Shown here one piece after another: positions 10,355 to 21,632 of a stretch of DNA of 64,000 bases. Source of the DNA: Ichthyophis bannanicus (Eukaryota; Chordata; Amphibia; Gymnophiona; Ichthyophiidae); contig CM066033.1 of assembly GCA_033557465.1 (NCBI GenBank), positions 232,874,109 through 232,938,108 on the forward strand, read 5' to 3'. Both the position numbers and the translations under genes were made by a program. The notes under the pieces were generated by a model, which saw only the letters and a program-made list of their open reading frames with translations, did no database searches and was not told the origin of the DNA. The number at the start of each line of letters is the position of its first letter. Within the stretch, counting starts at the first letter, position 1.

Positions 10355-11123
10355 CTCTAGGTAATGTGCATGTTTATGGTGTCTGTGCTCTGTAGGGTAA
10401 AATGTAGGTGTTTTGGGCATGTTCACGTCATCTGCACAAAAGGTTCTGTCTGTATTAGCACGTTATAGTAGTGGGTAAAACATTAGGACTGGGTTGGCAG
10501 AAACCACAGCTGGGACTTGAATCTGTGACCTTCTGCTTCTGAATACACTGGTTTTGTGCACTGCACCACCATGTTACCACAGAAATGGTGCATTCCCTGG
10601 TGATACCATGACTGTTGGTTAGACAGGGCCTGTCTGTTGCAGTGCATGGCACCCACCTACACAGGGCTAGGCCACGGTCTGCTCTGGGCAGCTGCCACTG
10701 CCCCCTCCACCACCAGTATCCCTCAGCCACCATGCTGACATGCCCTTCTGCTGGTGGAGCTGGTGGTGCGCAGTCTCAGGCCATCCAGTGTGCAGGTAGG
10801 CGGCTGCCTATGGTGCAGGTTCTGGGGCAGGGGTGCCTGCATAGACGTCCACCCTCCCCCCCCCAGCCCCGCCTGCCAATGTTCCGTGCCCTTGGGGGTA
10901 GCTGTTGGGTACTATCCCCTGTGACACTTTGGGAAACCCACTCGTGCCCATGTTGGACCTTCAGCAGTTGCTGTCTGGCTGCTCCGCTGTTTCAGCATTC
11001 GCATGGGCCACCTAGGCATCACCCTAGTCCGCACTGTGGCCCAGCTCCACCACAGCATAATGCCGCCTGCGGCCCTCTGTATCCCCTTCTCCGGCATCTG
11101 TCCAGTTGCCGTTCTGACATGCC
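10355..11123. other. Internal Harbinger A sequence
   Basis: The region includes a reversed tRNA-like patch near 10500-10580. Its segment 10905-11123 is the reverse complement of 40695-40920 in element B at high identity. No intact gene is seen; the frame at 10615-11145 has no recognisable domain. Confidence 0.5.
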
Positions 11124-14100
11124 TTACCAAAAAATCTCAACCTAAACAATAGTACCATCCACCACTGCATTGCGCCCTTATCAATATTAGATCCATCCGC
11201 ACAAAGTGGCCTTTGATACCTAATCTCATAACAACGCATGACCTTGACATTTTGATGATCACAGAAACCTGGCTATCTGACTCTGATAATGTCATTCTTA
11301 ACCAGATGCTACCCCCAGGCTTCTCAATCCACACGTGTCATAGGAACAAACAAAGAGGAGGTGGAGTACTCATTATCTCTAAAAGCCAACTACAATTTCA
11401 GATGGACAACAGTATTAGCACAACCCATCTAAACATACTAAACATATCAAACAACGAGCATTCAATCAACCTAGTCTATAGAGCTCCAACAACTTCAGCT
11501 GATGATCTGCCAACGATAGTTGACCGGGCCTGCAACACGGAAAAACCACGACTATCTAATTGGATATTGGGAGATTTCAACCTCCCCTCCCTACACGACA
11601 CTCAAACCGCAGCATTTATAGAAGCGATTGACAACCTTGGATACAACCAGATAATCAAAGATCCCACTCATACTATGGGAAATACACTCGACCTGATATT
11701 CGTTCCACAAGCCACCGCAGAAACCAACCACAATTATGATCTTTCCATAATACCAGTACCATGGTCTGACCACAGCCTCATTTTATTCCAAATTCCCAAC
11801 TCCTCCAATACCACTATCTCCAAATCCACCCTTGCCAAACCAACAATTAGGAGGTTCCGCCCCTTTGACAAAGAGGAAGTACTTAAGAATATTCTCCCAA
11901 CACTACACACCTCTAAACCTGATTTGGATAGCCTAATCAATACCTGGGATCACATTCTCAGAGCCAATTCTCAACCATCAAACATGGCAAGAAAGCCCAA
12001 CCACCGTACACATGTAGCTTGGTATTCTAACGAGCTAAGAACATCCCTCCTCCATCTTCGTAGACTTGAAAAACGCTGGAGACGATCCCGCTCTACTGAA
12101 GCCTACACAGCCTACTGCAAACACCTAAAAAAGCATCGCCAGGAAATAGCAGATCGAAGGAAACAATTCCATACTAATCTCCTAAAGCAATCATTAAATA
12201 AACATCATGATCTCTTCAACATTGTAAGAACAATGGCAAAGGAACCAACTCCCCAACACACTCAAGCAATACATCCGCAAGACTATGCTAACTACTTAAA
12301 GTCAAAGATGACGAAAACAACCAACATCTGCACCATTGAACCAACAAATATAGACAAGCCATCACAGTCAACCACATTAACCAAGTTTAATACATTATCA
12401 ACCAAAGAAATTGAAAACACTATTGCATCAATAAATGCTACCACCGCAGCAAGTGATCCATGTCCAGCAGCCTGGATAAAAGACCTTAGATATGAAGTAA
12501 GCTTCTTCATACATAATATCCTTGAACAATCTTTTTCAACCGGAACCTTTCCTCAGTGCCTTAAACAAACCTCAATTAGACCATTATTGAAAAACAGCAA
12601 ATTAGACCCCCTAAAAGTAGAATCCTACAGGCCAATATCCAGCATCCCACTCCTAGCTAAAATAATTGAGAAAGTGGTCCAGCGTCAAATACAACAGCAC
12701 ATAGACACTGAAGCTCCACTTGACCCTGCACAACACGGCTTTAGAGAAGCTCATGGAGTGGAGACCCTCCTCATCACTTTATTCAATACATTAATCACAG
12801 GAACAGATAATATCCACCAATGATTCATCCTTATATTCATGGACATCTCAGCTGCGTTCGACTCAGTAAGCCACCAAATACTTATCGATCGCCTTAAGGA
12901 AAAAGGAATTCTTGGATCCGCACTTGACTGGTGTATATCCTATCTAACTAACCGTTGGCAACAAGTAAGAATTGAAGAAAGAACATCTGAACCATTTCTG
13001 CAAGATCAAGGGGTGCCACAAGGATCCTCTCTTTCAGCATTAATGTTTAATATATATATGCAACCTATCTGCAACCTCATCCGTTCCTTTAATGTTACCT
13101 GTTTAGCCTATGCAGACGACATTCTCCTATACATGCCATTCTCCATCAACCACCCTGATTTTACACCATTGACAAAATGCTTTGAATCAGTAGAAGACTG
13201 GCTCCTCTCACAGAACCTAAGAATCAACCACAGCAAGATCGATGTGATGTTTATCACAAAGAACCAAAACTTCACACCTCCTACTACCTTAAAGATAAAG
13301 GACAAGGAATTGACAGTAAAACCTACGATACGAAACCTAGGTATCACCCTCGACCAGCGCCTCAATATGAAAACCCACATAAAAAACATAACAAAACTAA
13401 TATATCACAAGATACGCACACTACGCCACTTACGACCTTTACTGGAACCCACAGACTTCAGAACCGTCTACCAAGCCTTGGTAATGCCTCACCTCGACTT
13501 CGCAAATGCAATTCTACATGGTCTCCCCCAATCAACTTTAAATCCTCTCCAACTGGCGATGAACACCGCTGCCAGAGTACTTGAAGGAATATCAAAGACA
13601 GATCACATAACTCCAATCCTAAAAAGACTCCACTGGTTACCAACCAACGCAAGAATCCGCTACAAGATCCTAATCACTACTTTCAAAGCCTTAAACAATC
13701 AAGCACCATCAACGGTCACCAACCTTTTACACATGCAGACCCTCAATAGAGCCAGAAGATCAGCTGCTATAAATACATTAACAATCCCGAAACAAACAGT
13801 CAGATACACTAAGGAAACATCTAAAAGAGCCTTCAGCATTCACGCCCCAATAGCTTGGAATGCCCTCCCACCAGAATTGAGAGCTATAACCAGCCTAACA
13901 CAATTCAGAAAAAGTCTCAAATACCACCTCTTCTTAAGCTATTTTCCAATTTAATCTTTCACAAGGGAAATACTACCGCAATATTCAGACCAAGACAATT
14001 CCAAATGTGACTAATGCGTATAGATTATTGTATATAGTTATATAGTGGACATAGTTTACCTTTTATTCCCAAGTTCTAAACTCCTGTTACTTGTAAAATG

Positions 14101-14192
14101 CACTACAGTTTTCTGTATGTATATGTTTGTTTCATGTAAACCGCGCTGATGACAATAGTGCGGTATATAAGAGATGTTAAATAAATAAATAA
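11124..14192 (+). mobile_element. L2-clade LINE (L2-A), inserted in Harbinger A
   Basis: The element is bounded by a 5-bp target duplication atgcc (11119-11123 and 14193-14197). Element B shows the uninterrupted site (reverse complement of about 40693-40705), confirming both edges. The 3' end reads gtaaaccgcgctgatgacaa, then gcggtatataag and a taaataaa repeat, the same tail carried by SINEs in this window. The 5' end is truncated shortly before the endonuclease. Confidence 0.9.
11174..13954 (+). pseudogene. L2 ORF2 (endonuclease-RT) with one in-frame stop
   Basis: The L2 endonuclease/RT frame runs from about 11174 (INIRSIRTKWP, then LDILMITETWL) to 13954 with only one interruption, TGA at 12821-12823 just before FMDISAAFDSV. 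Both sides are in the same frame. Endonuclease motifs are TETW, GDFNLPSLHD and WSDHSLI. RT motifs are SYRPISSIPLLAKI, QHGFR, DISAAFDSV, GVPQGSSLS and YADD (13109-13120). The C-terminus carries LVMPHLDFANAILHGLP and IAWNALPPELR, usual for L2. The ORF lacks an ATG at its 5' edge, consistent with truncation. A single stop means the copy is young relative to the other L2 copies here. Confidence 0.88.
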
Positions 14193-14197
14193 ATGCC

Positions 14198-14768
14198 CGC
14201 CCTGCTGTTGCGGGACATGTGCACACCATAGGAAACCTGTCTGATGGTGGTGAAAACCCTGAGCAGCGCTATTTCACTGTGGGCCCATTCACCTTGTATG
14301 GGGACAGAGTATAGACCCTTCCACGATTTATATCTGTTCTATGGAGCTTACTCGGGGGGGGGGAGGGGTTGATGTTTCTCATTGATACCACTATTGGCCA
14401 GCTTGGTTATTGTTTCTTTCCCGTTTGTTGGGGTCATTTTCAGTGTTTCTGTGTCCTTTTGTTCTGTGCACATGTATCACACTTATCACTTTTTTTTTGT
14501 TTCCCTGCCTGGGCTGTACATTGCTGACACTTAAATGGTTTCTCTCCCCTTTAATATGCCTTTAACGGCAGATTTTCATTTGCGTTGGAATTCAGCTCTG
14601 AAAATCAGCGCGTTAGTGTGAAGGGAGCCTCTCCCCGCCCACTCTCCGCCCATTGACCCCTTCTCTCCGCCCTCTCTCCACCTTCTGCGGTGTTTTACCG
14701 CGCCGCGGGGCATTACGATCGTTAGCGCGTCATAACACGCATTATGACGCGCTAAGGATCGGTAACGT
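14198..14768. other. Internal Harbinger A sequence with subterminal hairpin
   Basis: The region is the reverse-complement homologue of 40100-40690 in element B. At 14716-14735 and 14742-14761 it has 20-nt arms (19 of 20 pairing) around a 6-nt loop, rich in GCGCGT. A G-run lies near 14347. No gene. Confidence 0.65.
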
Positions 14769-16197
14769 CTTGAAGGACTAGAAAGGGGGGCTGTTACTTC
14801 TGGAGAGAAATCTGAAATTGTGAGTATATACTTCTGGGAATTTTTCTGAAAGGAATTTTTTTTTTTTTAAAGCTAATTAATCTGTGAACCCACTATTTTT
14901 GGTTAAATCAGTCAGGGCCTAGTAGAAACAGTTTAAGATTCAATTTAAAACACAGAAGAGAACTTTCTGGTTACCTTTCTGGTTACCTTTCATACCCAGT
15001 AGAGAGCTGTAGTTTAAATTTCATAGTCACTCAGGGCCTAGCATCAGCAAAGTACTTTTAGTTTCAAATTAAAACACAGAAGAGAGCTTTCTGGTTAAAT
15101 TTAGAATCCAGCAGAGAGCTTGTAGTTTAAATTTCATAATAGGTTAGAGCCTAGCAGCAGCAAAGAGCTATAATTTAAATCAAATCAGAATATAGCTTAG
15201 CACAAAAAGCAAAACAAGGTCAATTCTCCTTGAGCAGCATATAAAGTCTTCTAGAGACCTTTACAAAGAGGCCTTCTACCTAGTGGGCAAGCGACCTGTG
15301 AAGCTTTTTCAGTAGGTGTTAACACCAGCTGGCAGTTCAAAAGGCCATTTTGAAAGACTCCTTCTATCCAAGCAACGACTGTTAATTATCCAGGAAGTAG
15401 GTCACTGCTTACATCAGCAGCACAAGCATAAATAGCTCAACCAGAGCTCTGTGACCCTCAGTCTTGAAGGACTAGAAAGGGGGGCTGTTACTTCTGGAGA
15501 GAAATCTGAAATTGTGAGTATATACTTCTGGGAATTTTTCTGAAAGGAATTTTTTTTCTTTTAAAGCTAATTAATCTGTGAACCCACTATTTTTTGTTAA
15601 ATCAGTCAGGGTCTAGTAGCAACAGTTTAAGATTCAATTTAAAACACAGAAGAGAACTTTCTGGTTACCTTTCATACCCAGTAGAGAGCTGTAGTTTAAA
15701 TTTCAAAGTCACTCAGGGCCTAGCATCAGCAAAGTACTTTTAGTTTCAAATTAAAACACAGAAGAGAGCTTTCTGGTTAAATTTAGAATCCAGCAGAGAG
15801 CTTGTAGTTTAAATTTCATAATAGGTTAGAGCCTAGCAGCAGCAAAGAGCTATAATTTAAATCAAATCAGAATATAGATTAACTCAGCAGCACAGGACAG
15901 GGTACTGTGTAGCAGCCCTTTTTTAATAAGTGTTATATCCCTCCCTCCCTCCTCATACCCACCCTCCCCTGGGATAATCACAGCTTTATAGGTACTTGCA
16001 CAACTTAAAAGACAGGAGGTGCTCTCAGGTGAAGCTCATTACCCAAATCAGTCATACACTAAGGACCTGAGATTAATTAAGCTTCAGGTGAACAAGGTAT
16101 ATTAAACTTCTTAGGTACAGTTTTAGTGGTATAAATATCCATAGCACCCTTTAGTACATAAAGAACTTAAAGATCTAAACACAAACTTAAAACTAAG
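14769..16197 (+). promoter_or_regulatory. CR1-2 5' UTR with duplicated 694-bp unit
   Basis: The unit starting cttgaaggactagaaagg occurs at 14769 and again at 15463, a spacing of 694 bp. The second copy follows the first for about 430 bp and then changes near 15890. Within each unit a roughly 115-bp motif (acacagaagag...ctttctggtta) is itself repeated about three times. TATA-like text occurs at the end of the first unit (cataaatagctc, about 15427) and before ORF1 (ggtataaatatcc, about 16128). Promoter function is inferred by analogy with LINE 5' UTR monomers; the repeats are seen directly. Confidence 0.75.
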
Positions 16198-17120
16198 ATG
16201 CAGACAGCAGTCCAGCAGCGGGATGTGGGCTTTCCAGTCTTTTGCATTGAGTGTCACATGTATGATTTTCTCCCAGCTGGTGAGAGGTCTTACGTGTGCA
16301 CTAGGTGCAAGGAGCTCTCTGCTCTCAGGGAACGAGTCCGTTCTCTAGAGGCTAGAGTAGCAGACTTGGAAAACATAAGACAGACAGAGAGGTACATAGA
16401 CGAGACCTACAGGGATATAGTCCTGAAGTCCCACCTCCAGTCTGGCAGCATCCCTGTTGCCATGGAGGAGAGAGAGGTCACGTGACAGGAGAGCATCACC
16501 TTGGTGTGGCAGGAAGTGATCCTGTAACTAGGACCTGTCCTCCAGGTGATGTAAACCCCTCTCGCACCGAGGAGGTTTCTCCAGGGCCAAGTGGCCATGA
16601 GGGAAGGGTTAGGACAGCAGTTATAGTTGGTGATTCGATCATTAGGCATGTAGATAGCTGGGTGGCTGGTGGACGTGAAGATCGCCTGGTAACATGCCTG
16701 CCTGGTGCGAAGGTAGCGGACCTCACACGCCACCTAGATAAGGTCTTAGATAGTGCTGGGGAGGAGTCTGCTGTCTTGGTACATGTCGGTACCAATGACA
16801 TAGGAAAATGTGGTAGGGTGGTTCTGGAAGCTAAATTTAGGCTTTTAGGTAGGAAGTTGAAATCCAGAACTTCCAGGGTAGCGTTCTCCGAAATGCTTCC
16901 CGTTCCACGCGCAGGACCCAAAAGGCAGGCAGAGCTCCGGAGTCTCAATGCGTGGATGAGACAATGGTGCAGAGATGAGGAGTTCGGATTTGTTAGGAAC
17001 TGGGGAACATTCTGGGGAAAGGAGGGGCTCTTCCGAAGGGATGGGCTTCACCTTAACCGGGATGGAACCAGGCTGCTGGCATTAACCTTTAAAAAGGAGA
17101 TAGAGCAGCTTTTAAACTAG
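16198..17120 (+). pseudogene. CR1 ORF1: zinc-ribbon/coiled-coil plus SGNH (GDSL) esterase, frameshifted
   Basis: ORF1 of this CR1 group encodes an RNA-binding/esterase protein. The first part (16198-16485) has two CxxC pairs (residues 16-19 and 34-37) and a predicted coiled coil at about 40-64. It stops at TGA, and the second part continues in another frame (16482-17120). That second part shows the esterase blocks: VIVGDS (GDS at 50-52), HVGTND (103-106) and DGLHLN (187-190, with Asp and His of the catalytic set). One base lost near 16482 would explain the break. The end, FKKEIEQLLN, precedes ORF2 by 35 bp. Confidence 0.85.
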
Positions 17121-17155
17121 ATAATAGGGGAAAGCCGACAGTCACCCAAGAGCGC

Positions 17156-20119
17156 ATGGTTCGGAAGAATCTATCCTTGAAGGATACTACAAAAAGCAGA
17201 GAGGTTCCAAAAAAGAGTAAAGTAGCCCAAATGACCTCGAGTATGGAGCAGACAGAGCTTAAAGATCCCAAATTACCCATGTCTACCAATAGCCAAATTA
17301 ATATGAATAAAATACAGTCTCTAAAATGCTTGTATGCAAATGCTAGAAGTCTACAAAACAAGATGGGAGAGTTAGAATATATAGCACTAAACGAGAGGTT
17401 AGATATGATTGGAATATCAGAGACATGGTGGAAGGAGGACAACCAGTGGGACACTGTGATACCTCGGTACAAACTATATCGTAATGATAGAGCTGATCAA
17501 ATTGGTGGAGGGGTTGCGCTCTATGTTTGAGAGGGCATTGAGTCAGAAAGGATTAAAGTTTTGCAAGAAACAAAATTTGCTGTAGAATCTCTATGAATTG
17601 AAATTCCATGTAAAAAGGGGAAGGCGATGGCAGTGGGGGTGTACTATCGTCCGCCTGGCCAGAATGAACAAATGGATGATGAAATGCTCAAAGAAATCAA
17701 GGAAGCTAGCAAACGTTACAGTGCAGTAATAATAATGGGTGATTTCAATTACACCGGCATCGACTGGGTCAGTGTCACAACAGGACATGCTAGGGAGATA
17801 AAGTTCCTAGATGAAATAAATGACTGCTTCTTGGAGCAGCTGGTTCATGAACCGACCAGAGGGGAAGCAATATTAGACCTAGTCCTTAGTGGAACACCAG
17901 ATGTAGTGCAAGAGATAAGGGTGTTGGGGCCACTTGGCAATAGTGATCATAGCATGATCACCTTTGATTTAATTAGTGGAGGAGGGATAGTAAGGAAATC
18001 CACAGTACTACCCTTTAACTTTCGAAAGGCAGACTATGATAAAATGAGGAAAACAGTTAAGAAAAAACTAAAAGGAGCAGTTGCAAAGGTTAAAGACGTA
18101 AATCAAGCTTGGGTGTTGTTGAAAAATACTATCTTGGAAGCCCAGACCAGCTGTATTCCACGCTTTAAGAAAAGTGGAAGGAAGTCCAAAAAACTGCCAG
18201 CATGGTTTAAAGGTGAGGTCAGAGAGGCTGTTGTTGCCAAAAAAGCATCTTTCAGGAAATGGAAAAAAGAGCCAAACGATGAAACCTGGAAACAGCACAA
18301 GCACTGGCAAGTCAAATGCAAGGCATTGATAAGGCAGGCAAAGAGAGAATTTGAGAAGAAGCTTGCTGCAGAAGCAAAAACGCTTAATAAAGACCTTTTC
18401 AAGTACATTCGTAGCAAAAAACCTGTGATAGAGTCAGTTGGTCCATTAGATGATAAAGGGCTTAAAGGAGCACTAAGAGGCGACTAGGCGATAGCAGAGA
18501 GACTGAATGAATTCTTTGCTTCGGTCTTTACTGAGGAAGATGTAGGGATGTTACCCATGACTGAAGTGGTATTTAAAGGTGTGGAAGAATTGAAGGAAAT
18601 ATCGATACATCGGGAAGATGTCTTACAACTATTAGATAAACTGAAGAGTAGCTAATCACCTGGGCCGGATGGTATACATCCAAGGGTGTTGAAAGAACTG
18701 AAATTTGAGATTGCAGACCTGCTATCAGTAATCTGTGAACTATCATTAAAATCATCTCTAATACCTGAGGATTGGAGGATCGCCAATGTAACACCAATTT
18801 TTAAAAAGGGTTCGAGGGGTGATCCGGGAAACTACAGACCGGTGAGCCTGACATCAGTACCGGGGAAAAATGGTAGAAACCATCATAAAGAATAAAATTA
18901 CTCAGCATGTAGATAGTCACGACCTAATGGGAGACAGCCAACATGGCTTTAGACAAGGAAGATCTTGTCTTACTAATCTGTTATGTTTTTTTGAAGGAGT
19001 GAATAAACAGGTGGACAAAGGTGAGTCGGTTGATATTGTGTATCTGGACTTTCAGAAAGCCTTTGACAAGGTCCCTCATGAGAGACATTTGGCAAAACTA
19101 AAGAGTCATGGGATAGGAGGCAGTGTACTATTGTGGATCAGGAGCTGGTTAAAAGATAGAAACCAGAGGGTAGGGCTAAATGGCCAATTTTCCCAATGGA
19201 GAAAGGTGAATAGTGGTGTACCCCAGGGATCTGTGCTGGGTCCGCTGCTTTTTTACATATTCATAAATGACCTGGAAAGTGGAATAACGAGTGAGGTTAT
19301 CAAATTTGCAGATGACACAAAATTATTTAAAGTTGTTAAAACCCAGGAGGATTGTGGAAAATTGCAAGAGGATCTTGATAAATTGGAAGACTGGGCATCA
19401 AAATGGCAGATGAAATTTAATGTGGAGAAGTGCAAGGTTATGCACCTAGGGAAGAACAACCCAAACTATGGTTACACGATGCAAGGTTCCACATTAGGAA
19501 CCACCACCCAGGAAAAAGATTTAGGCGTCATTGTGGATACCATGTTAAAACCCTCGGCCCAGTGTGCAGCGGCGGCCAAGAGAGCAAATAGAATGCTAGG
19601 TATGATAAGGAAAGGAATGGAAAATAAAACAAAGATATTATAATGCCTCTATATCGTTCCATGGTGAGACCGCACCTTGAATATTGTGTGCAATTCTGGT
19701 CGCCGTATCTTAAAAAGGATATAGCGATTTTAGAAAAGGTTCAGAGAAGAGTCACCAAAATGGTAAAGGGGATGGAAGGCTACTCCTATGAAGAAAGGCT
19801 AAAAAGGTTGGGGCTCTTTAACCTGGAAAAGAGACGGCTGAGTGGAGATATGATAGAAGTCTATAAATTAATGAACGGAGTGGAACGGGTAAACGTAGAT
19901 CGATTGTTTACCTTATCAGAATATAGAAAGACTAGGGGACATGCAATGAAGCTACAGGGTAAACTATTTAAGACCAATAAAAGAAAATATTTTTTCACTC
20001 AACGTGTAATCAAACTCTGGAATTTGTTACCGGAGGATGTAGTAAAGGCTGTTAATGTAGCTGGGTTTAAAAAAGGTTTGGACAAGTTCCTGGAGGAAAG
20101 GTCCATAAACCATTATTAA
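17156..20119 (+). pseudogene. CR1-2 ORF2 (endonuclease-RT), multiply disabled
   Basis: The endonuclease starts with SLKCLYANARSLQNKMGELE, then ISETWW, GDFNYTGIDW and GNSDHSM. The RT has SPGPDGIHPRVL, NYRPVSLTS, QHGFRQGRSCLTN, YLDFQKAFDKV, GVPQGSVLGP and FADD (19305-19316). Damage: stops at 17528-17530, 17594-17596, 18485-18487 and 18653-18655; a frameshift at about 18866 (extra A in an A-run); a frameshift near 19637. Several stops are CGN-to-TGA type changes, consistent with methyl-CpG decay. The C-terminal part (19643-20119) ends with the [14 protein letters not shown] block. The same subfamily is found at 26961-30738. Confidence 0.9.
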
Positions 20120-20348
20120 GAAGGGACCTAGGATATCAATGCTTGAACCAATACAAGCATTGTGGAACCTGTGTCCTTTGGGGAAACTGTAGGTACGTAT
20201 GATCTAGATTGGCCACTGTTGGAAACAGAATACTGGGCTTGATGGACCTTGGTCTGACCCAGTATGGCATATCTTATGTTCTTATGTTCTTAACGTTACA
20301 TTACGCGCGTTATTCACGATTACCGCAGTTTAGTAAACATACCCCTAT

Positions 20349-20968
20349 GATCCTTGATCTTGAGAAGCAAATGTTTCAGATTGTTTTCACTTTTAACCAG
20401 TAATGCAGTATAATCAGCGTGGAAAAGGTTGTTGATGAGTCTTTCACCAATCTTCACAATTCAGTTGTCTTCATACATTCCTGCTTCTCTGATGATTTGT
20501 TCTACATATAAATTGAACAAATAGGTGGAAAGTATGCAGCCTTGTCATATACGTTTGCTGATTTTCAAACTTTCTCCTTGTTCCGTTCGAACTATTGCTT
20601 CTTGATCAATGTAAAGTTTGTGGAAGAGAACTATCAGGTGTTCTGGTATACCCATGCTTCTTAATAAGGCCCAGAGTTTCTCATGGTTTACACAGTCAAA
20701 AGCCTTGCTGTGGTCAGTAAAACACATGAAGATATCCATTCGGTATTCTTTTGTCTTTTAAAGGATCCATCTCACATCCTTGATAATGTCTCTTGTTCCT
20801 CGCCCTTTCCTGAACCCTGTTTGCACTTCAGGCAGTTCTTATTCCAGGTATAATTGTAGTCTCTGCTGAATGACATTGAGTAGAAACTTGTGGCATGTGG
20901 TATCAGAGCGATTGTGTGATAATTTCCACAGTCAGTTGGATCACCTTTCTTCAGTATTAGAATAAACA
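20349..20968 (-). pseudogene. RTE-clade LINE, middle piece (RT core)
   Basis: Minus-strand text reads FILILKKGDPTDCGNY (right edge), then TDHSKAFDCVNHEKLW (RT motif A region) and a worn YADD-region remnant ending in LKHLLLKIK near 20350. This is the RT palm of the RTE element whose 3' part lies at 7354-8055. Stops and frameshifts occur throughout. The break at 20346 is the Harbinger insertion; the break at 20968 is a separate MITE-like block. Confidence 0.85.
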
Positions 20969-21632
20969 CAGGGCCAGATATTTAAAGTCATTTACATGGT
21001 TTACAGACCTCTAAACCATGTAAATGATGCTTAGATCCTCCTGTAAATATGTTGCATGTAACCTTAGTAATTGACTTTAACTAGTCATCCACCTGAAAAT
21101 ATCTTAGATACTATTCTTGGTAATAGGCTTTTCGGTCCTAGTAACCTATGTATATGTTAAACCATGTTTTGATGTAGCAGTTCTTATTTTGTTAAATATA
21201 AACCGCTTTGATTCCTCTGAAAGGCAATATATAAAACCGATCAATAAATAAATAATAAATAAATGAATGGAGGGATATTCAGTGACATCAACATGGTTAG
21301 TGTCACTGAATATTCCTAAGTAACGCTGCTACATGCTTGATGCTAATCATGTAGTATTGGGGCATGTCATGGGCGTTCAGGGCAGAGCCCGTTGCTAACT
21401 AGACAATGATGATATTGAGATGCTGCCTGGGAGCTAACTGGGCAGTGGCTTAATATCGCCGCTGCCCATTTAGCTTCTGTGTCATCCAGCACTGTGTGGC
21501 AGACCTGGATATTCGATGCCGGTGACCAGATATTGCCCCGGCATTGAATATCTGGGGTTAATTTCAGCAGTAATAGCTATGTGTTCTGTGGGCTCAATAT
21601 TCAGTGGCTATGGCAATGCACTTCTAGATCTT
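20969..21632. mobile_element. MITE-like composite inserted in the RTE frame
   Basis: About 660 bp separate two collinear RTE coding segments, with cac on both sides (about 20966-20968 and 21628-21630). The left end reads gggccagatattta; inside, gggatattcagtg, tggatattcgatgcc and gggctcaatattcagtgg resemble the ends of the MITE at 62698-63075. An L2-type 3' tail (aaaccgctttgattcc, then taaataaa) sits at about 21197-21263, so at least two insertions are nested here. Confidence 0.6.

Larger units (their letters stand above)
14769..20291 (+). mobile_element. Near-full-length CR1 LINE (CR1-2) inside Harbinger A
   Basis: A 5.5-kb element flanked by the 5-bp direct repeat aacgt (14764-14768 and 20292-20296). 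Order: 5' UTR with tandem monomers, ORF1, ORF2, 3' UTR, terminal atgttctt repeat. The 3' UTR includes the cttggtctgacccagtatgg text that recurs, reversed, at 26961. It is the most complete LINE in the window; all coding parts carry disabling changes. Confidence 0.9.
8059..20345. mobile_element. PIF/Harbinger-type element A (12.3 kb including nested LINEs)
   Basis: Perfect 22-bp terminal inverted repeats, starting ggggtatgtttactaaa, bound the element. The flanking 3-mers are tac (8056-8058) and tat (20346-20348), consistent with a decayed 3-bp target duplication as in PIF/Harbinger. It sits inside the RTE frame. Removing the nested L2 and CR1 leaves about 3.7 kb of its own DNA. No complete transposase is visible, so it was probably mobilised in trans. 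It shares long blocks with element B (40027-41962) in inverted orientation. Superfamily assignment rests on the target-site length, the end sequence and the Harbinger proteins elsewhere in the window. Confidence 0.8.
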
